Assembly (NCBI GenBank): GCA_014058105.1
Contig: JACGCM010001217.1
Span: 496,001 to 560,000, forward strand
From: Kingdonia uniflora
Lineage: Eukaryota; Streptophyta; Magnoliopsida; Ranunculales; Circaeasteraceae
Reading direction: 5' to 3'
Length of the DNA: 64,000 nucleotides
This document shows, one piece after another, positions 23,725-33,766 of this stretch. Under the pieces are notes generated by a model. It was not told where the DNA came from. It ran no database searches and saw nothing but the letters and a program-made list of their open reading frames with translations. How positions within the stretch are numbered: position 1 is the stretch's first letter; every line of letters begins with the position of its first letter. A program made the position numbers and the translations under genes.

Positions 23725-24357
23725 TATTGGTTATGAACTCGAACTAATGAAGAATGGAATTGTCGAAGAACAATCGAAGTCATTCGAACGAAGTAGAAAG
23801 TCGTTTGAACGAACTTCAAAGTCATTCGAACGAGATTATCTATTTTACATTTTTGGACTTGGTTTGAAGCAGTCGTTCAAACAGGTTTGGATGCCGTTCG
23901 AACGAGTTGTTGTTTTCTAGGGTTGGAGACCAACTATCGTTAAAGTCGTTCGAATGGGCTTGGAGTCATTCGAAAGAGCTTTGCACAGATTTGCCTTAGA
24001 TGTTATTCTGAACCGTTGAGTTTGTCACAAGATCCATTCTACTTGTATTTTAGTTCCCCAGTATATAAAGGGGACTTAATTTATTTGTTTAAGTTATCCT
24101 TTTGTGTGAGTTTAATTCTAAAGACCTTGAATTTGAGAGACTCCATTGAATCTTGAGAATGAGAGATCACTGTAACCCATTTGATTATCATAGTGGATTG
24201 TTCGGGGAGTGGTTTTTTATCCGCAAGGGTTTTCCACTTCCCCCCTCTGGGAATTCTTGTGTCCTTGTTGTTCTTGTTCAATTGTTTCTTCTGTTTCGGC
24301 TTATTCTGCGTATCGTTCTTGTCAGGGAAGAGAGAGCAGCAACCTCAATTCTCAACA
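23725..24357 (+). repeat. 3' LTR of element C
   Basis: It mirrors the 5' LTR: TATGAACTCGAACTAATG near the start, TATA box TATATAAAG (24062-24070) and end TTCTCAACA. At least seven TCGTTCGAACGA-like motifs lie at 23785-23980. It begins TATTGG instead of TGTTGG, a point change at the terminal dinucleotide. Confidence 0.88.
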
Positions 24358-24470
24358 TATGTTGTACTCTTTTTCATGATAGCACAGTTTCTATCTCTAG
24401 AGGATTTACTAGCTGAAGGTTTTGATGAGGTAGCATTATACGCGCTCACCACCCATTTGAAACAAGGTAA
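24358..24470 (+). mobile_element. Element D, right part: remainder of its 3' LTR
   Basis: TATGTTGTACTCTTTTTC, then GAGGATTTACTAGCTGAAGG and a GATGAGGTAGCATTATACGC block follow the TATGT duplication. This is the usual R/U5 pattern of a common plant copia group and continues the LTR begun at about 5777. The right end is not sharply defined. Confidence 0.6.
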
Positions 24471-25790
24471 GGGATTCGCATACACTCAAAAATACTACAC
24501 TCACCAAACACTCAAACCTCACCTCACAGTTGTGACAGTTTCTTGCTGAGGTAAGACAGTTTTGAGGGGCAAAAAAATGTTTAGGTGACAAAAAACTATT
24601 GATGTGGACAACATTCAAAATAGTGTTCTCTCTTCCTTGGACCCCTCTTCCCCTCTCATCTTACATTACTCCCACTCTCTGAAATCAGTCACTCGCTCAT
24701 ACTCTCTATCTTTCTTTCTCTCTCTCTCTCTCTCTCTATCTCTATCTCTCTCTCTCTCACTCACTCACTCTCTTTCTCACTCTCTCAATCTTTCATCACA
24801 ATCAACTCACTCTCTTTCTCACTCTCTTAATCTTTCATCACAATCATTTTTAGAGATCACTGGCAAGGAATAAGTGCTAGAGAGGTTCTCATACACCACT
24901 TGATAATAGGTAGTTGTCCTTCCCTCAAATAAGTATCTCACTTACTCTCTCACTCTCATTCTTCCATTAGAGTTACGGGGACAATAATTTTAAGAGATCA
25001 CCGGCAAGGATTGAGGTAGAAGAGAGGTAGAAGCCGATGTTCAGGGTAAGAAAAGTAGATAAACAAAATAGATCAATTGTCTAGGTTAATAGTCGTAAGT
25101 ATCTTTGCTCTGAAAGGGTTTTGGGCTTTGAAATCTGTAGTTTATCAATGGTTCTGCCCAGGTACTTCCCAATTCTGAGAGATCATTTTTAACTATTTGT
25201 AATTGGATTTATTCATTCTTTTCTTCTTTTTTTAAAAATTAGCTAACTATGTTCACTTTCCCACACAAAGCCGTTATGCCTTTTTCTGTTTGTTTCTGAA
25301 TCCACAGTTTTTTAAACTTTACCAAAAAATTGGGATGTACCCAAAACATTGACAAATAGACCCCATAATTTTTAGGATATACCTAGGTGTAATTGTCTAT
25401 TTATTGATGTATCGACAATTGTTGCATGGTCTTATTTGGTATATTTGCTGACGGTATCGTGTTTCGACAATGTCTACAATTTGTTTTAGCAATATATGAT
25501 GACTATTTGTCGATACATAATGTGTCAACAATTTGTAATGCGATGTTACTAGATACATTTGATACTTTAATGCAATATACATAATGCACAGGCGTATGAA
25601 TAATGTGTCTCTAAATCTACCCTATACTATACAGCAAACAAAACTGATCATATCCAAAGATATGAAATTAAACCTTGAGAATGACAATAATGAATGGGTA
25701 TGCACCTTTGCCATCAAACCCTAAAGTTTAATTTTAAATTACTTTGTTTTAATCTGTAACTACGTTATCTAGGTTGGATTTGTGTTGCAG
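24471..25790. other. Non-coding stretch, no gene seen
   Basis: Contains the CT-rich repeat (24702-24846), a GAGATCACTGGCAAGGA block at about 24853 echoed as GAGATCACCGGCAAGGA at about 24996, and AT-rich sequence with scattered TGTCGAC- or TCGACAAT-like motifs (25400-25540). Nothing reads as a gene. Confidence 0.5.
24702..24846 (+). repeat. CT microsatellite plus a 42-bp direct duplication
   Basis: Near-pure CT runs (24702-24760) are followed by ACTCACTCTCTTTCTCACTC...AATCTTTCATCACAATCA, present twice in tandem (about 24762-24803 and 24804-24846) with one or two differences. The long Ser/Leu open frame across it is an artefact of the repeat. Confidence 0.9.
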
Positions 25791-25827
25791 GAAGTGTGGC
25801 GCTAGACATAAAAAAATACCATTAAAG

Positions 25828-26680
25828 GAGGAAGCTTTGAGGATACTGAAGACCTGACATGGGAGGAACTAAGTCTCCAATTCACTAAACTTTTAACTAT
25901 TGCTCATGAGGGTCCAAAAGGGGAATATCATGATGACTTGAAATTAATAGGGGGAAACTATAACAAAATGATCGATTCGAGGTTAAAGAAGATAGATTGG
26001 AAAACCAATATAAGGTAGACCTTGTTTTAACCATTTAATTGGCTAGAAGTTGATATACGAGATGTTGAAAGGGATGGGAACACAGCGTTTAGAGTTGTTG
26101 CGTCATATGTATATTATAGCCAATTGATGTTCTTGAATGTGAAGAAGTCGTTGTGTACCATGATGACCAAGAGACCTTCTTATTGAAAAAGTATGTTCAG
26201 TCAGATGTTGAATGTAGCTTACACTAATTTAGGAGAGAAAAGATATGACACTTTACTTTAATCCTTTAACTTTATTGGTGTGTATTTTGAATATTTGTAT
26301 ATGGGCCATTTGTTGGCAACATATTATGAGAAGGTGGGGATCTTCATCAGCAGTAACGAAGCCTTAATCTTGGTCTAAAACAAGCAGCAAGATTACCAAA
26401 GAAAGGAGGTTTGAAAACATTATTGCTGATAGTACTAAGTGTTGGTGGGTTGGGATGATATCTGATGAACAATTTATGACATTGAAGACCAAGTACATAT
26501 CACCTATTCTGTTGATTTCTATACTATGGTAGGCGCATGTTCAATTGGAGATTCCAAATGATTTTTAGAAGGCATGTGTGAAGAGTTATTTCCATACGCG
26601 AAATGAAGCTTGGATGAAGTTGAAGAAAGACAATAAAGTTAACCCACAGGATTATAGCATGAATGACTTGTTTTCTTGAA
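25828..26680 (+). pseudogene. OTU-like cysteine protease remnant
   Basis: Readable pieces in order: FEDTEDLTWEELSLQFTKLL (about 25836), HDDLKLIGGNYNKMIDSRLK, WLEVDIRDVERDGNTAFRVV (about 26040-26100), MGHLLATYYEKVGIFISS (26300-26350), and WWVGMISDEQFMTLK ending in RNEAWMKLKKDN (26600-26640). The DGNxxFR block and the later GHLLATYY match the plant OTU-like domain often carried by Mutator-type elements, where the order is nucleophile, then GHxIAxxY. The nucleophile Cys (DGNC) is Thr here (26082-26084). Stops and frame changes are common. No terminal inverted repeats are certain. Confidence 0.5.
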
Positions 26681-26689
26681 TGTTGTAAA

Positions 26690-27320
26690 TATTTGTAAGT
26701 TTTTGGATGATATAATTACTTGACGTTAAATATTTGGATTGTAGATATATCTCTTTGATTTATGGAATATATTAATTTTAAGTTATTATCGTTATACTGT
26801 AAGTCGACATATATACAGTTGTTATTGTCGGTACATTTTGTTCAGTCGTTATTGTCGTGTATATGTAACATTTGATATTTCTAATTGTAGAACACTCCAT
26901 AATCGACAAAATTTACCCATATATTCTTGATGAGTGTGTCAGTCGACAACAAATTGTCGATAAAGCCAACAATACATAGTAAACCCATCTGTATCAAGCG
27001 ACAATAATATGCATACTCAATATTATAGACAAATAATGAAGCAGAACAATCCAACATTGTATTTATCATATCCAATGTCTCCATCATCAAGTTATAATGT
27101 ACTTAATGTCGCTAAAAATGAAATTTTAGGTACAAAAAAACCATCTCAATAAATCTGAAATTTGTAATCATATCAAGTTGTTAAGTAGCTCTCTTCACCA
27201 TGGTCTTCTGACTGTATTTTGAGTTTAGCATCATTGGCAGCCTCGACATATATAATGAGATAAATAAATTAGTAATATTCGGCATATGTTCTCATAGAAG
27301 GTTCTGGGAACTACTTATTT
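26690..27320. other. AT-rich stretch, no gene seen
   Basis: AT-rich with recurring TTGTCG or CGACAA motifs (26790-27010). No convincing open frame on either strand. Confidence 0.4.
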
Positions 27321-27326
27321 TTGGTT

Positions 27327-27805
27327 TTAGCGTATAGTGCACTCACTAACTTTTGTTTTTGCAAACAATAACTTTAATTGTGGGCAAGTACATTTTTCAT
27401 GGCTGCCAAAGACCCCACATAATTTGTATGCTATCTTTCTCTTTTTAACAACTATCTCCATTCTGCCCTTCCATCTGCCACCTTTCTTGTGATCATCTTT
27501 TGTACGGCCTTTGGTTTGTGCCACAAGAAGATCTTAAATAGGAGCTGAAGACATTACTGTCTCAGCTAATGGAGTTGACATTAAAGGATCGGACCTTTCC
27601 ATTTGAGTTAGAGATGCATCGTACACATCTAGATGTAGCTCAAGCTCGTCTAGCCCTAAAATTACAAATTTGAAGTTTGTTTTAGTCTTTGATGCCCTCT
27701 CAAGTAGGTTTACAGCTCGAAGTGAAAGGTTGTTATGGTGTAATGGTTTCTTTAGGTTCATTACATCTAAGAAACTTTCGCCGTATGATCGCGAATATTT
27801 TTTTG
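27327..27805 (-). pseudogene. FAR1/MULE-like C-terminal fragment
   Basis: On the minus strand: FLDVMNLKKPLHHNNLSLRA and LGLDELELHLDVYD (27770-27600), a stop at about 27536, then AQTKGRTKDDHKKGGRWKGR and a zinc-knuckle-like CGVFGSHEKCTCPQ (27420-27380). That order (DPxxxxxKGRPK, then CxxCxxxGHxxxxCP) is how plant FAR1-related and Mutator-derived proteins end. The upstream part is cut off by the LTR of F at 27810. It is probably a transposase-derived relic, not a host gene. Confidence 0.5.
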
Positions 27806-27809
27806 TACC

Positions 27810-28375
27810 TGTAATGGCCTAATTTTGTCAGCTCAAAATGACACGGAGTTAGCTCTTACACCAATGTACATGTGATGAAAGCTAATGTAAAGCAAAAAAT
27901 AACACAGGTGATTTAGCGTGGAAAACCTTTGAATAGGTAAAAAAACTACAACCTCGAGTTGAGGGTTTTAGTAACAGTAACTTTTATTGCCTGAGGCTGA
28001 TAACTTCTTACAAGTAATTTCCTGAACTAGAATTGCTTGATCTTGTAAGTAAGAAGTTATTCTTTGTGATCTATTTTTTCATATCCTTGTCTCCTCTGGA
28101 ACTTTTTCTTTATATAGGCTTTACCCGCAGCTCGTTATCATGTTGAAGTACGTTCTCTGATCAATTAGGTAAGTGGTGGTTGACTGAGTAATTATTGAGT
28201 TTGTGAGAGACACGTATCATTGACTTGTTCAAGTTTTTTTGTTGTACTCGATCTACGTTTTTTATCAGTTCATGGATTAGGTAGCAATGATGACTATTCA
28301 ATGTCATGTATAAAATGCGCAAGCCGGACATGAAGGTAGCTCAAATTGAGTTAGCTCGAGGGATTTGTCCCTACA
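27810..28375 (-). repeat. 3' LTR of element F (566 bp)
   Basis: On the minus strand it starts TGTAGGGACAAATCC (28375) and ends TTAGGCCATTACA (27810). TATA box TATATAAAG at 28116-28108. It is the 3' LTR because the purine tract lies on its high-coordinate side. The outer flank is GTACC (27805-27809); the matching copy is not in view. Confidence 0.87.
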
Positions 28376-28390
28376 ATAGTCCCCTCGCAA
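28376..28390 (-). other. Polypurine tract of F
   Basis: Minus strand GCGAGGGGACTAT directly before the LTR start TGTAGGG; G has GCGAGGGGGAGAT at the same place. Confidence 0.8.
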
Positions 28391-28637
28391 CTGAAGGCAC
28401 GAGTGGCTTTGGTTGAGAAAGACCCTGTGTATATGAAGTGTTGGAAGTTGAAAAGAATTGACGTATTTAATGTTAATTTGACTGGTATGGAAATAGGTAT
28501 TTTTTGTATAGAGGGACATATATGCATTAAATAATGATAGAAAGTATTAATGTAATGAATGTTTGGGGTTCCGAGAGGTATTCTTTTATGATGATGACTA
28601 TTTTGGAAATGTACATGTGCATTAAATACGAGGGTTG

Positions 28638-28646
28638 TATATAAAG
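28638..28646 (+). promoter_or_regulatory. TATA box of antisense gene p1, element F
   Basis: TATATAAAG followed by TACCTG, 68 bases before the p1 ATG, as in B and G. Confidence 0.65.
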
Positions 28647-28713
28647 TACCTGTTTTATGTATTCTGGAAAAGTATGTTACTGTTTAAAAAATCTCTAAAA
28701 TTCTTGAGTGATA

Positions 28714-29160
28714 ATGGTGAAGACCCGCAGAATTGTTTATGAGGAGAGAGTTTCTTCTGAGATACAGAGATTTAAGTTGAGATACTTCGGAGATCAATCT
28801 TTAGAGTTGCCCACCCCAATTTTTGTTCCACCGACGTATCAAGGTATGTCAGCAAAAGAAGCGGCAGAAGTTGAGGATGATTTTTATTGTATGTGGAGAT
28901 TTTATTACGTTGTTTTGACAGGAAAGCAATGTTGAAGGTGTCTCCGCATCCTTACGGAGGACAAGATTGAGGAAACAGATGTGGGGGCCAGTGTAACTAC
29001 GAGACAGTATCGCCGGTATCTTACGTAAGATTGGATTCTAATGTAGGACTCCCTTTCATTTCTACCAACTCTTTGTTGTTGAGGATTACAGAGGAGGCAG
29101 TGATGGTGATGGAGTGGGGAGACAAAGATTGGAAATTTTCCCCTGCACAATCAACACTTC
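28714..29160 (+). pseudogene. Antisense gene p1 of element F
   Basis: Starts MVKTRRIVYEERVSSEI at 28714. The core LRYFGDQSLE, PPTYQGMSAKEAAEVEDDFY and VVLTG aligns residue by residue with B and G. The first stop is at about 28933; related sequence continues with LYQLFVVEDYRGGSDGDGVG (about 29055-29115), a weakened Gly-rich tail. The first 73 residues are uninterrupted. The function is unknown. Confidence 0.6.
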
Positions 29161-29353
29161 TTGGCGCTAGGAAGGCCTTTAGTTTGAAGAGTTAGCTCAA
29201 GCACTAACGTCCTTGGTTCCATAGTTTATATTTGAAGCTCGGCTCTATGTCTAAACTTTTACCAAACTTGGAGAAAGAAGGATGTTTTATGATTTCTAAT
29301 GCCTGTTTTGCTTCAGAAGGCTCTCGGAGTGAAACATCACTGAAAACAAAAAA

Positions 29354-29488
29354 ACTTGTCATCTATAAAGTACCTAAAAGAGTTGTTATCTATAAAGTAC
29401 CTGAAAGACTTGTTATCTATAAAGTACCTGAAAGACTTGTTATCTGTAAAGTACCTAAAGGACTTGTTATCTGTAAAGTACCTGTAAT
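29354..29488 (+). repeat. Five copies of a 27-bp tandem repeat
   Basis: ACTTGTTATCTATAAAGTAC plus CTGAAAG repeats with exact 27-base spacing at 29354, 29381, 29408, 29435 and 29462. As 27 is divisible by three it reads as a nine-residue repeat (KVPERLVIY) in one frame, but there is no sign that it is translated. Irregular relatives occur at the matching place in B (9310-9460) and G (32860-32970). Confidence 0.92.
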
Positions 29489-29999
29489 TAATATTCGAGC
29501 TTAATAAAAATGTTTATCGAAACTCTGTGTTAATATATAGAATTAGCTCTTACGATTGAATACGAGCTATAAGAAATACTAATGTGTGTATAGATGATGA
29601 AATTTAATACTCGAGATCGAATTGGAAATTATCTTCTATAAATCGAGCTATAAAAAATGTGTTTGTAACATTAGAAGATGTATAAAATCTTTGTTTTAAA
29701 CTGAGTAACTTAGAATTATGGGGGAGAAATATTGTAGAAGATATAGAATTTGTAGGAATTGGAAATTCGAGTTTAGAGGGATCTGTTTAGAAATGTTGTA
29801 CTGGGGGGCAGATAAGCTCAAAATGAGATATGACAAATTTAAAGAGGTCGATAAGTTCAAATAACTTTCTTATCAGGATCTTAGTGTTTCTTGTTACGGA
29901 AAAATAGAATTCATATACGGAATGTGGGGGATTCGAAGTGATCCCAAAAATTACATAAATATAGGGAAATATGATTTAGAGATGAGGAAGAAAAAGAAT

Positions 30000-30336
30000 A
30001 TGGTGAGGACTTGATCTGTAAGAGTTCATCAAGCTACCGAAAGATGGCTGACGATAAAGATAGCTGAAGTCCGAGAGAAAATTTTCTAGTTACTAGATTA
30101 TAATTCTGACTTGCCAAAGTCCAAATATCAGTTTGAAGGTTTAGATTGGATGGGTAGGGAACTTGAGTTAGGATGCCATTTTTACGAGGAGCTATTCCTG
30201 AAAGTAATTATAGAGGCTTCTGCTCAAAAAGTGGTTGTTAGGCAAATTGCTGAAGAATAGATCGAGTTGGAAGATGTGAGGATTGCAGGAGGCGAACTGA
30301 TTACGTGTGATTCCCCCAGACATCCTGGATGTTTTA
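30000..30336 (+). pseudogene. Antisense gene p2 of element F
   Basis: Starts MVRT at 30000, 36 bases after a CATAAATATAG box (29954-29964). YNSDLPKSKYQFEGLDW, ELELGCHFYEELFLKVIIE and VRQIAEE match p2 of B and G. Stops at about 30015 and 30090 and again near 30258. Confidence 0.5.
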
Positions 30337-30783
30337 TGTGTAATTATATGTGAGGGAGTAGATTGTATTAGGTCGAATAATGGTAATGAAAATGTAGTTA
30401 GAATGATGTTTTTGAATTTGTCATCTTTTGTTGTAAATGTTGTTTGGGACTGTTATGAATAAAAATTTTAAATTTGAAATGAGATAGCTTTGTAAATGTT
30501 GTTAATAGCTCTATAAGTAGTAGAAGCAAGAATAGAAAAGGTAGGAAACTTTAATTTTTGTCTCTAGTATTAGTGCAGGGAAATTTGATTGCCTGTAAGT
30601 GTTAAGTCGTCATGAGTGTGGAGAGGTGAGAGGAAGATTTGGGTAAAAGAGATGATAATATATTAAAATTTAGGGTAGGGGGAATGGTGGGAAGGTGTTG
30701 TTACCAAAAAGGTGCAAAATGTCTGACATTAACTGTGGAAGGGAAGCCTCGCTTGTAAACCGAGGGCGGCACGTACGAGGCCT

Positions 30784-30820
30784 AATAACTGCTAGTATTT
30801 AGAAAGAAAAACTATAAATA
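30784..30820 (+). promoter_or_regulatory. Promoter of antisense gene p3, element F
   Basis: AATAACTGCTAG (30784-30795) then TATAAATA (30813-30820), 17 bases between. Upstream GGCGGCACGTACGAGG corresponds to the same block in B and G. Confidence 0.65.
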
Positions 30821-30864
30821 ATGTTTCATCTTCCTCATTCAAGCATTTATCAACTTCTAAAAAA

Positions 30865-31310
30865 TTGAAGAACAGTAAGAGAAGAAAGAGAAAAAATAAC
30901 ATAGATTTACGTGAGAGATTAGAGGATAATGATCAACAATTAAGGTGTGGTAAAGTTGTAGAGACTGAGTCACGACGGTGGTTGTATAGGGGCATTATGA
31001 GCACTGCGTCAGATTCATTTTTTAGACGTTGAAGATTAGTAAATGATTTGTGATATTGTTAATGTGTGTTTGAAAGATTTTTGTGGTTTTTCAAATTTCA
31101 AAAATTACTATTTAAAGTAACCTATAAAAATATGTTTGCTATATGTGTAAAAGGAGATATGATGATATATGTATAGGTATGATAGATATGTAAGAGATAA
31201 TGATATAATACATAGACCTGTATGTAGGTTGAACGTGAGGAGTATTTGTGTAGAATCAAACCTCATCTTTAGAGTTGTAGTTGAGATGGAGACTTTACCT
31301 GTTATGGAGG
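30865..31310 (+). pseudogene. Antisense gene p3 of element F, first exons
   Basis: Exon 1 (about 30865-31037) reads LKNSKRRKRKNNIDLRERLE, then TESRRWLYRG and SASDSF, matching exon 1 of B and G; the ATG of B is TTG here. The donor GTTAGT has become ATTAGT. Exon 2 begins near 31230 after a TATGTAGG acceptor and is cut at 31310 by the LTR of G. The rest resumes at 44885 after a loss of about 1.2 kb judged against B. Confidence 0.6.
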
Positions 31311-31886
31311 TATAATGGCCAAATTCTGTAAGATCGAAATGGCTTGGAATTCACTATCACACCAATGATCCTATAAAGATATTCTAATAGAGAATAAGAA
31401 ATGAAACAGGTGATTTTAGCGTGGAAAACCTCTGAATAGGTAAAAAAACCGCGAGCACGTATGGAGGATTTTTGTAAAAGTATATTTATTGCTTGAGGCG
31501 GATATCTTTATTACAAGTGATCTCTAAATATAAAAATGCTTTTAATCTTGTAACTAAGAAATTTTTGTAATTTTTTTGGTCCCTGTCTCTTTTGTAACTT
31601 TTCTTTTATATAGGCCTTTTCCACAGCTTTTCATCGTACTGGAGTACATTTTCAGAATAATGCGGTTAGTGGTTATTGACTGAATAACTGACGAGTTCGT
31701 GGGAGATAGGTGTCTTTCACTGGATAAAGATTTTCGGTTTAAGTTTGGCCCACGTTCTTGACCAGTTTGTGGGGTAGGGTTGAAAGTTGACTGGGGAAAT
31801 GTGTTAAAAATGTGGAAGTCTGAGATGGAGGTAATTCGAACTAGGTGAGCTCAGCTTTTGGTTAGATCGAGGGATAGACCCCTACA
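31311..31886 (-). repeat. 3' LTR of element G (576 bp)
   Basis: On the minus strand it starts TGTAGGGGTCTATCCC (31886) and ends TTGGCCATTATA (31311). TATA box TATATAAAAG at 31612-31603. The first base pair next to F is preceded by GGAGG (31306-31310). Confidence 0.9.
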
Positions 31887-31899
31887 ATCTCCCCCTCGC
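31887..31899 (-). other. Polypurine tract of G
   Basis: GCGAGGGGGAGAT on the minus strand, adjoining the LTR start TGTAGGGG. Confidence 0.88.
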
Positions 31900-32114
31900 A
31901 ACCGAAGTCACGGGCGGCTTTGGTTAAAAATGACTAGCTTTTATTGTGGTTTGAAAGTTTTTAATAAATGGGCAAGAATAATGATAGTTTTGAAAATGAT
32001 GCGTATTTAATGAGGATGTTGATGCTGATGTATGTGACGGTTATGATATGAAAAGTTGCATCCGTAATGAATGATAACACTTGGTAAAATGTACCTGTAC
32101 ATTATATATAGGGT

Positions 32115-32123
32115 TATATAAAT
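32115..32123 (+). promoter_or_regulatory. TATA box of antisense gene p1, element G
   Basis: TATATAAAT, 69 bases before the p1 ATG at 32192, then GATACCT as in the other copies. Confidence 0.65.
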
Positions 32124-32191
32124 GATACCTATATCGGCTTAAGAGCAAAGTACGCTTACTGTTGTGTGAAATTCCCTGAAAAACTTTGTCA

Positions 32192-32640
32192 ATGGTAAAA
32201 ACTTGTAGCATGGTTCTTGAAGAGAGGATTGCATCCGAAATGCAAAGGTTAAATTTGAAATACTTTGGTGACCAATCCTTGGAGATGTTCATACTCGCTC
32301 CTATTCCTCTGACATATCAAGGTTTTTCAAAAGATGAAGCAATTGAAGCTGAGGAAGAATTCTACTGCAAGTGGAGGTTTTATGTTGTTATCTTGACAGG
32401 AGAGGACCAGTGGGCCTGTCTCTATACTCTTACAGATGACAGGGTTAGGGCATCATATACAGGGATAGGCATAACTGCGGGGCAGTTATGCAAATTTCTT
32501 GCATCATCATGGATTCTATAATCGGGCACTTTTCATCTCTACCAGCTCTTTAGTGGTGGTGGTTTCAGAGGAAGGGGTGGTGGCAGGGGAGGAGGGAGGC
32601 AACCAGTGGTAGTCTGCTTCTGCATTTTCATCACATTTTA
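32192..32640 (+). pseudogene. Antisense gene p1 of element G, with RGG-like tail
   Basis: MVKTCSMVLEERIASEMQRL starts at 32192. Core: LKYFGDQSLEM, LTYQGFSKDEAIEAEEEFY, KWRFYVVILTG and TDDRVRASYTGIG. A single stop at 32519 interrupts, and the same frame continues through FHLYQLFSGGGFRGRGGGRG GGRQP (about 32528-32590), an RGG-box-like tail. With the stop read through it would be about 150 aa. It is the clearest copy of the p1 architecture: a small helical, acidic core followed by a Gly/Arg tail of the kind found in RNA-binding proteins. No known retrotransposon protein comes to mind. Confidence 0.6.
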
Positions 32641-33424
32641 GCACTCAAGAAACCTTTAGTTTGAGAATTTGGTTCTAGCACTGAGTTTACAACTTGCATA
32701 GCTTCCGTTTGAAGTTCGCCTAGGCTTCAACCAAACTCATACGAGGGAAGTTTGTTATTGGTTCAAATTTCTTCATTGCATCGGGGTAAAAGATCACTGA
32801 AGCAAGAAGTAGTGGAGGAGTTGATGCGGTGGAATGCCTGAATGACCTGTGACTTTCAAAAACATGGAAAAACTTGTTATCTGTAAAGTACCTAGAGTTT
32901 GGCTATCGACGGATAATGTTTTTGTAGTATACCTGGGTTTGATGTACTGAAAAACTTGTTATCTATAAAATATTATGTAATAGTTTCGATATGAATAAAT
33001 AATTGTCATTCAATTACTATTGTTATGCAGATAGAAAACGTCTCTTGGAATCGAACTGAACTGTGTATGGATGTGTAAAATAAATAGGAGTTTATGAATA
33101 TTGGAAACACTTTTGTTGTGATGTTTAAACTGAGATAAATATTTGCTGACAATGACGCTGTGATATAAGTATAATTTTGTTGTGTGTTTAAACACGTGAG
33201 AGAGAGAGAGAGAAATTGCAGGAAACATGCAATCATGGAAATTTGTGCTGCTATAGGTCGATAGAATTATAGCTCTTGGAAAAATAAGCTTGTTCTGATG
33301 AATAATGTAATACAGGTACTGGAGTAAAGTGATAAGCCAAATAATCTATTTTAAGATTCTGAAGTTTTATGTTACGAGATTCAAGGTGAAAATTACGTTT
33401 CAAGGGGAAAGTGTATGAAAAACG

Positions 33425-33433
33425 TATAAATAA
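33425..33433 (+). promoter_or_regulatory. TATA box of antisense gene p2, element G
   Basis: TATAAATAA followed by GGG, 48 bases before the p2 ATG; B has the identical box with 47. Confidence 0.62.
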
Positions 33434-33472
33434 GGGTAGGATGATTTGTGAAAAAATGAAGAAGAGATCAGA

Positions 33473-33766
33473 ATGTTACGGACTCAATCTCAGAGAATTT
33501 CTCATATCGCGGAAGGACGATTGGCTATAAGGACTGTTGAAGTACGGGAGAGGATTTTTGGTGTATTTGGTTATGATGTTGAGCTTCCAGTAAGGGAGTG
33601 TCAGCTCAAAGGATTTGATGTAAGGAGTAATGAACTTGAGTACGCTCATTATTTCTATGAGGCATGCTTTCGGGAACTGGTGAGGGATCTGGTAGATCGA
33701 GAAGTGATGGTTAGTTTAATTTCTGAGGTTGAGATCGAATTTGAAGATCTGAGAGTTGAGGACTAA
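33473..33766 (+). CDS. Antisense gene p2 of element G, uninterrupted 97-codon ORF
   Basis: The only unbroken p2 among B, F and G. It starts MLRTQSQRISHIAEGRLAIR and contains FGYDVELPVRECQLKGFDVR, NELEYAHYFYEACFRELVRD and an acidic end (SEVEIEFEDLRVED). It is predicted soluble and helical, without a membrane segment or zinc site. It lies between p1 and p3 on the same strand, opposite to pol. No family is recognised. It is kept as a CDS because the frame is open and matches two broken relatives; whether it is expressed is unknown. Confidence 0.55.
   Translation: MLRTQSQRISHIAEGRLAIRTVEVRERIFGVFGYDVELPVRECQLKGFDVRSNELEYAHYFYEACFRELVRDLVDREVMVSLISEVEIEFEDLRVED

Larger units (their letters stand above)
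5792..24357 (+). mobile_element. Element C: Tork/TNT1-like Ty1/copia retrotransposon, split by element B
   Basis: Both LTRs are present (5792-6413 and 23725-24357), with a Met-type primer site, gag, protease and integrase on the left and RT, RNase H and purine tract on the right. The 14-kb element B sits between integrase and RT. TATGT flanks the element on both sides (5788-5792, sharing one base with the LTR, and 24358-24362). Sequence beyond both ends belongs to the 3' LTR of D, so C inserted into D. About 0.6 kb of pol between integrase and RT is missing beside B. Confidence 0.88.

Noticed and set aside
24604..24873. 89-codon Ser/Leu-rich open frame
   Set aside because: It is the translation of a CT microsatellite and its duplication; no start context or homology supports a gene.
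25400..27010. Terminal inverted repeats of a DNA transposon suggested by recurring TTGTCGA motifs around the OTU-like relic
   Set aside because: I compared the two sides by eye and found only short scattered matches, not a continuous inverted repeat.
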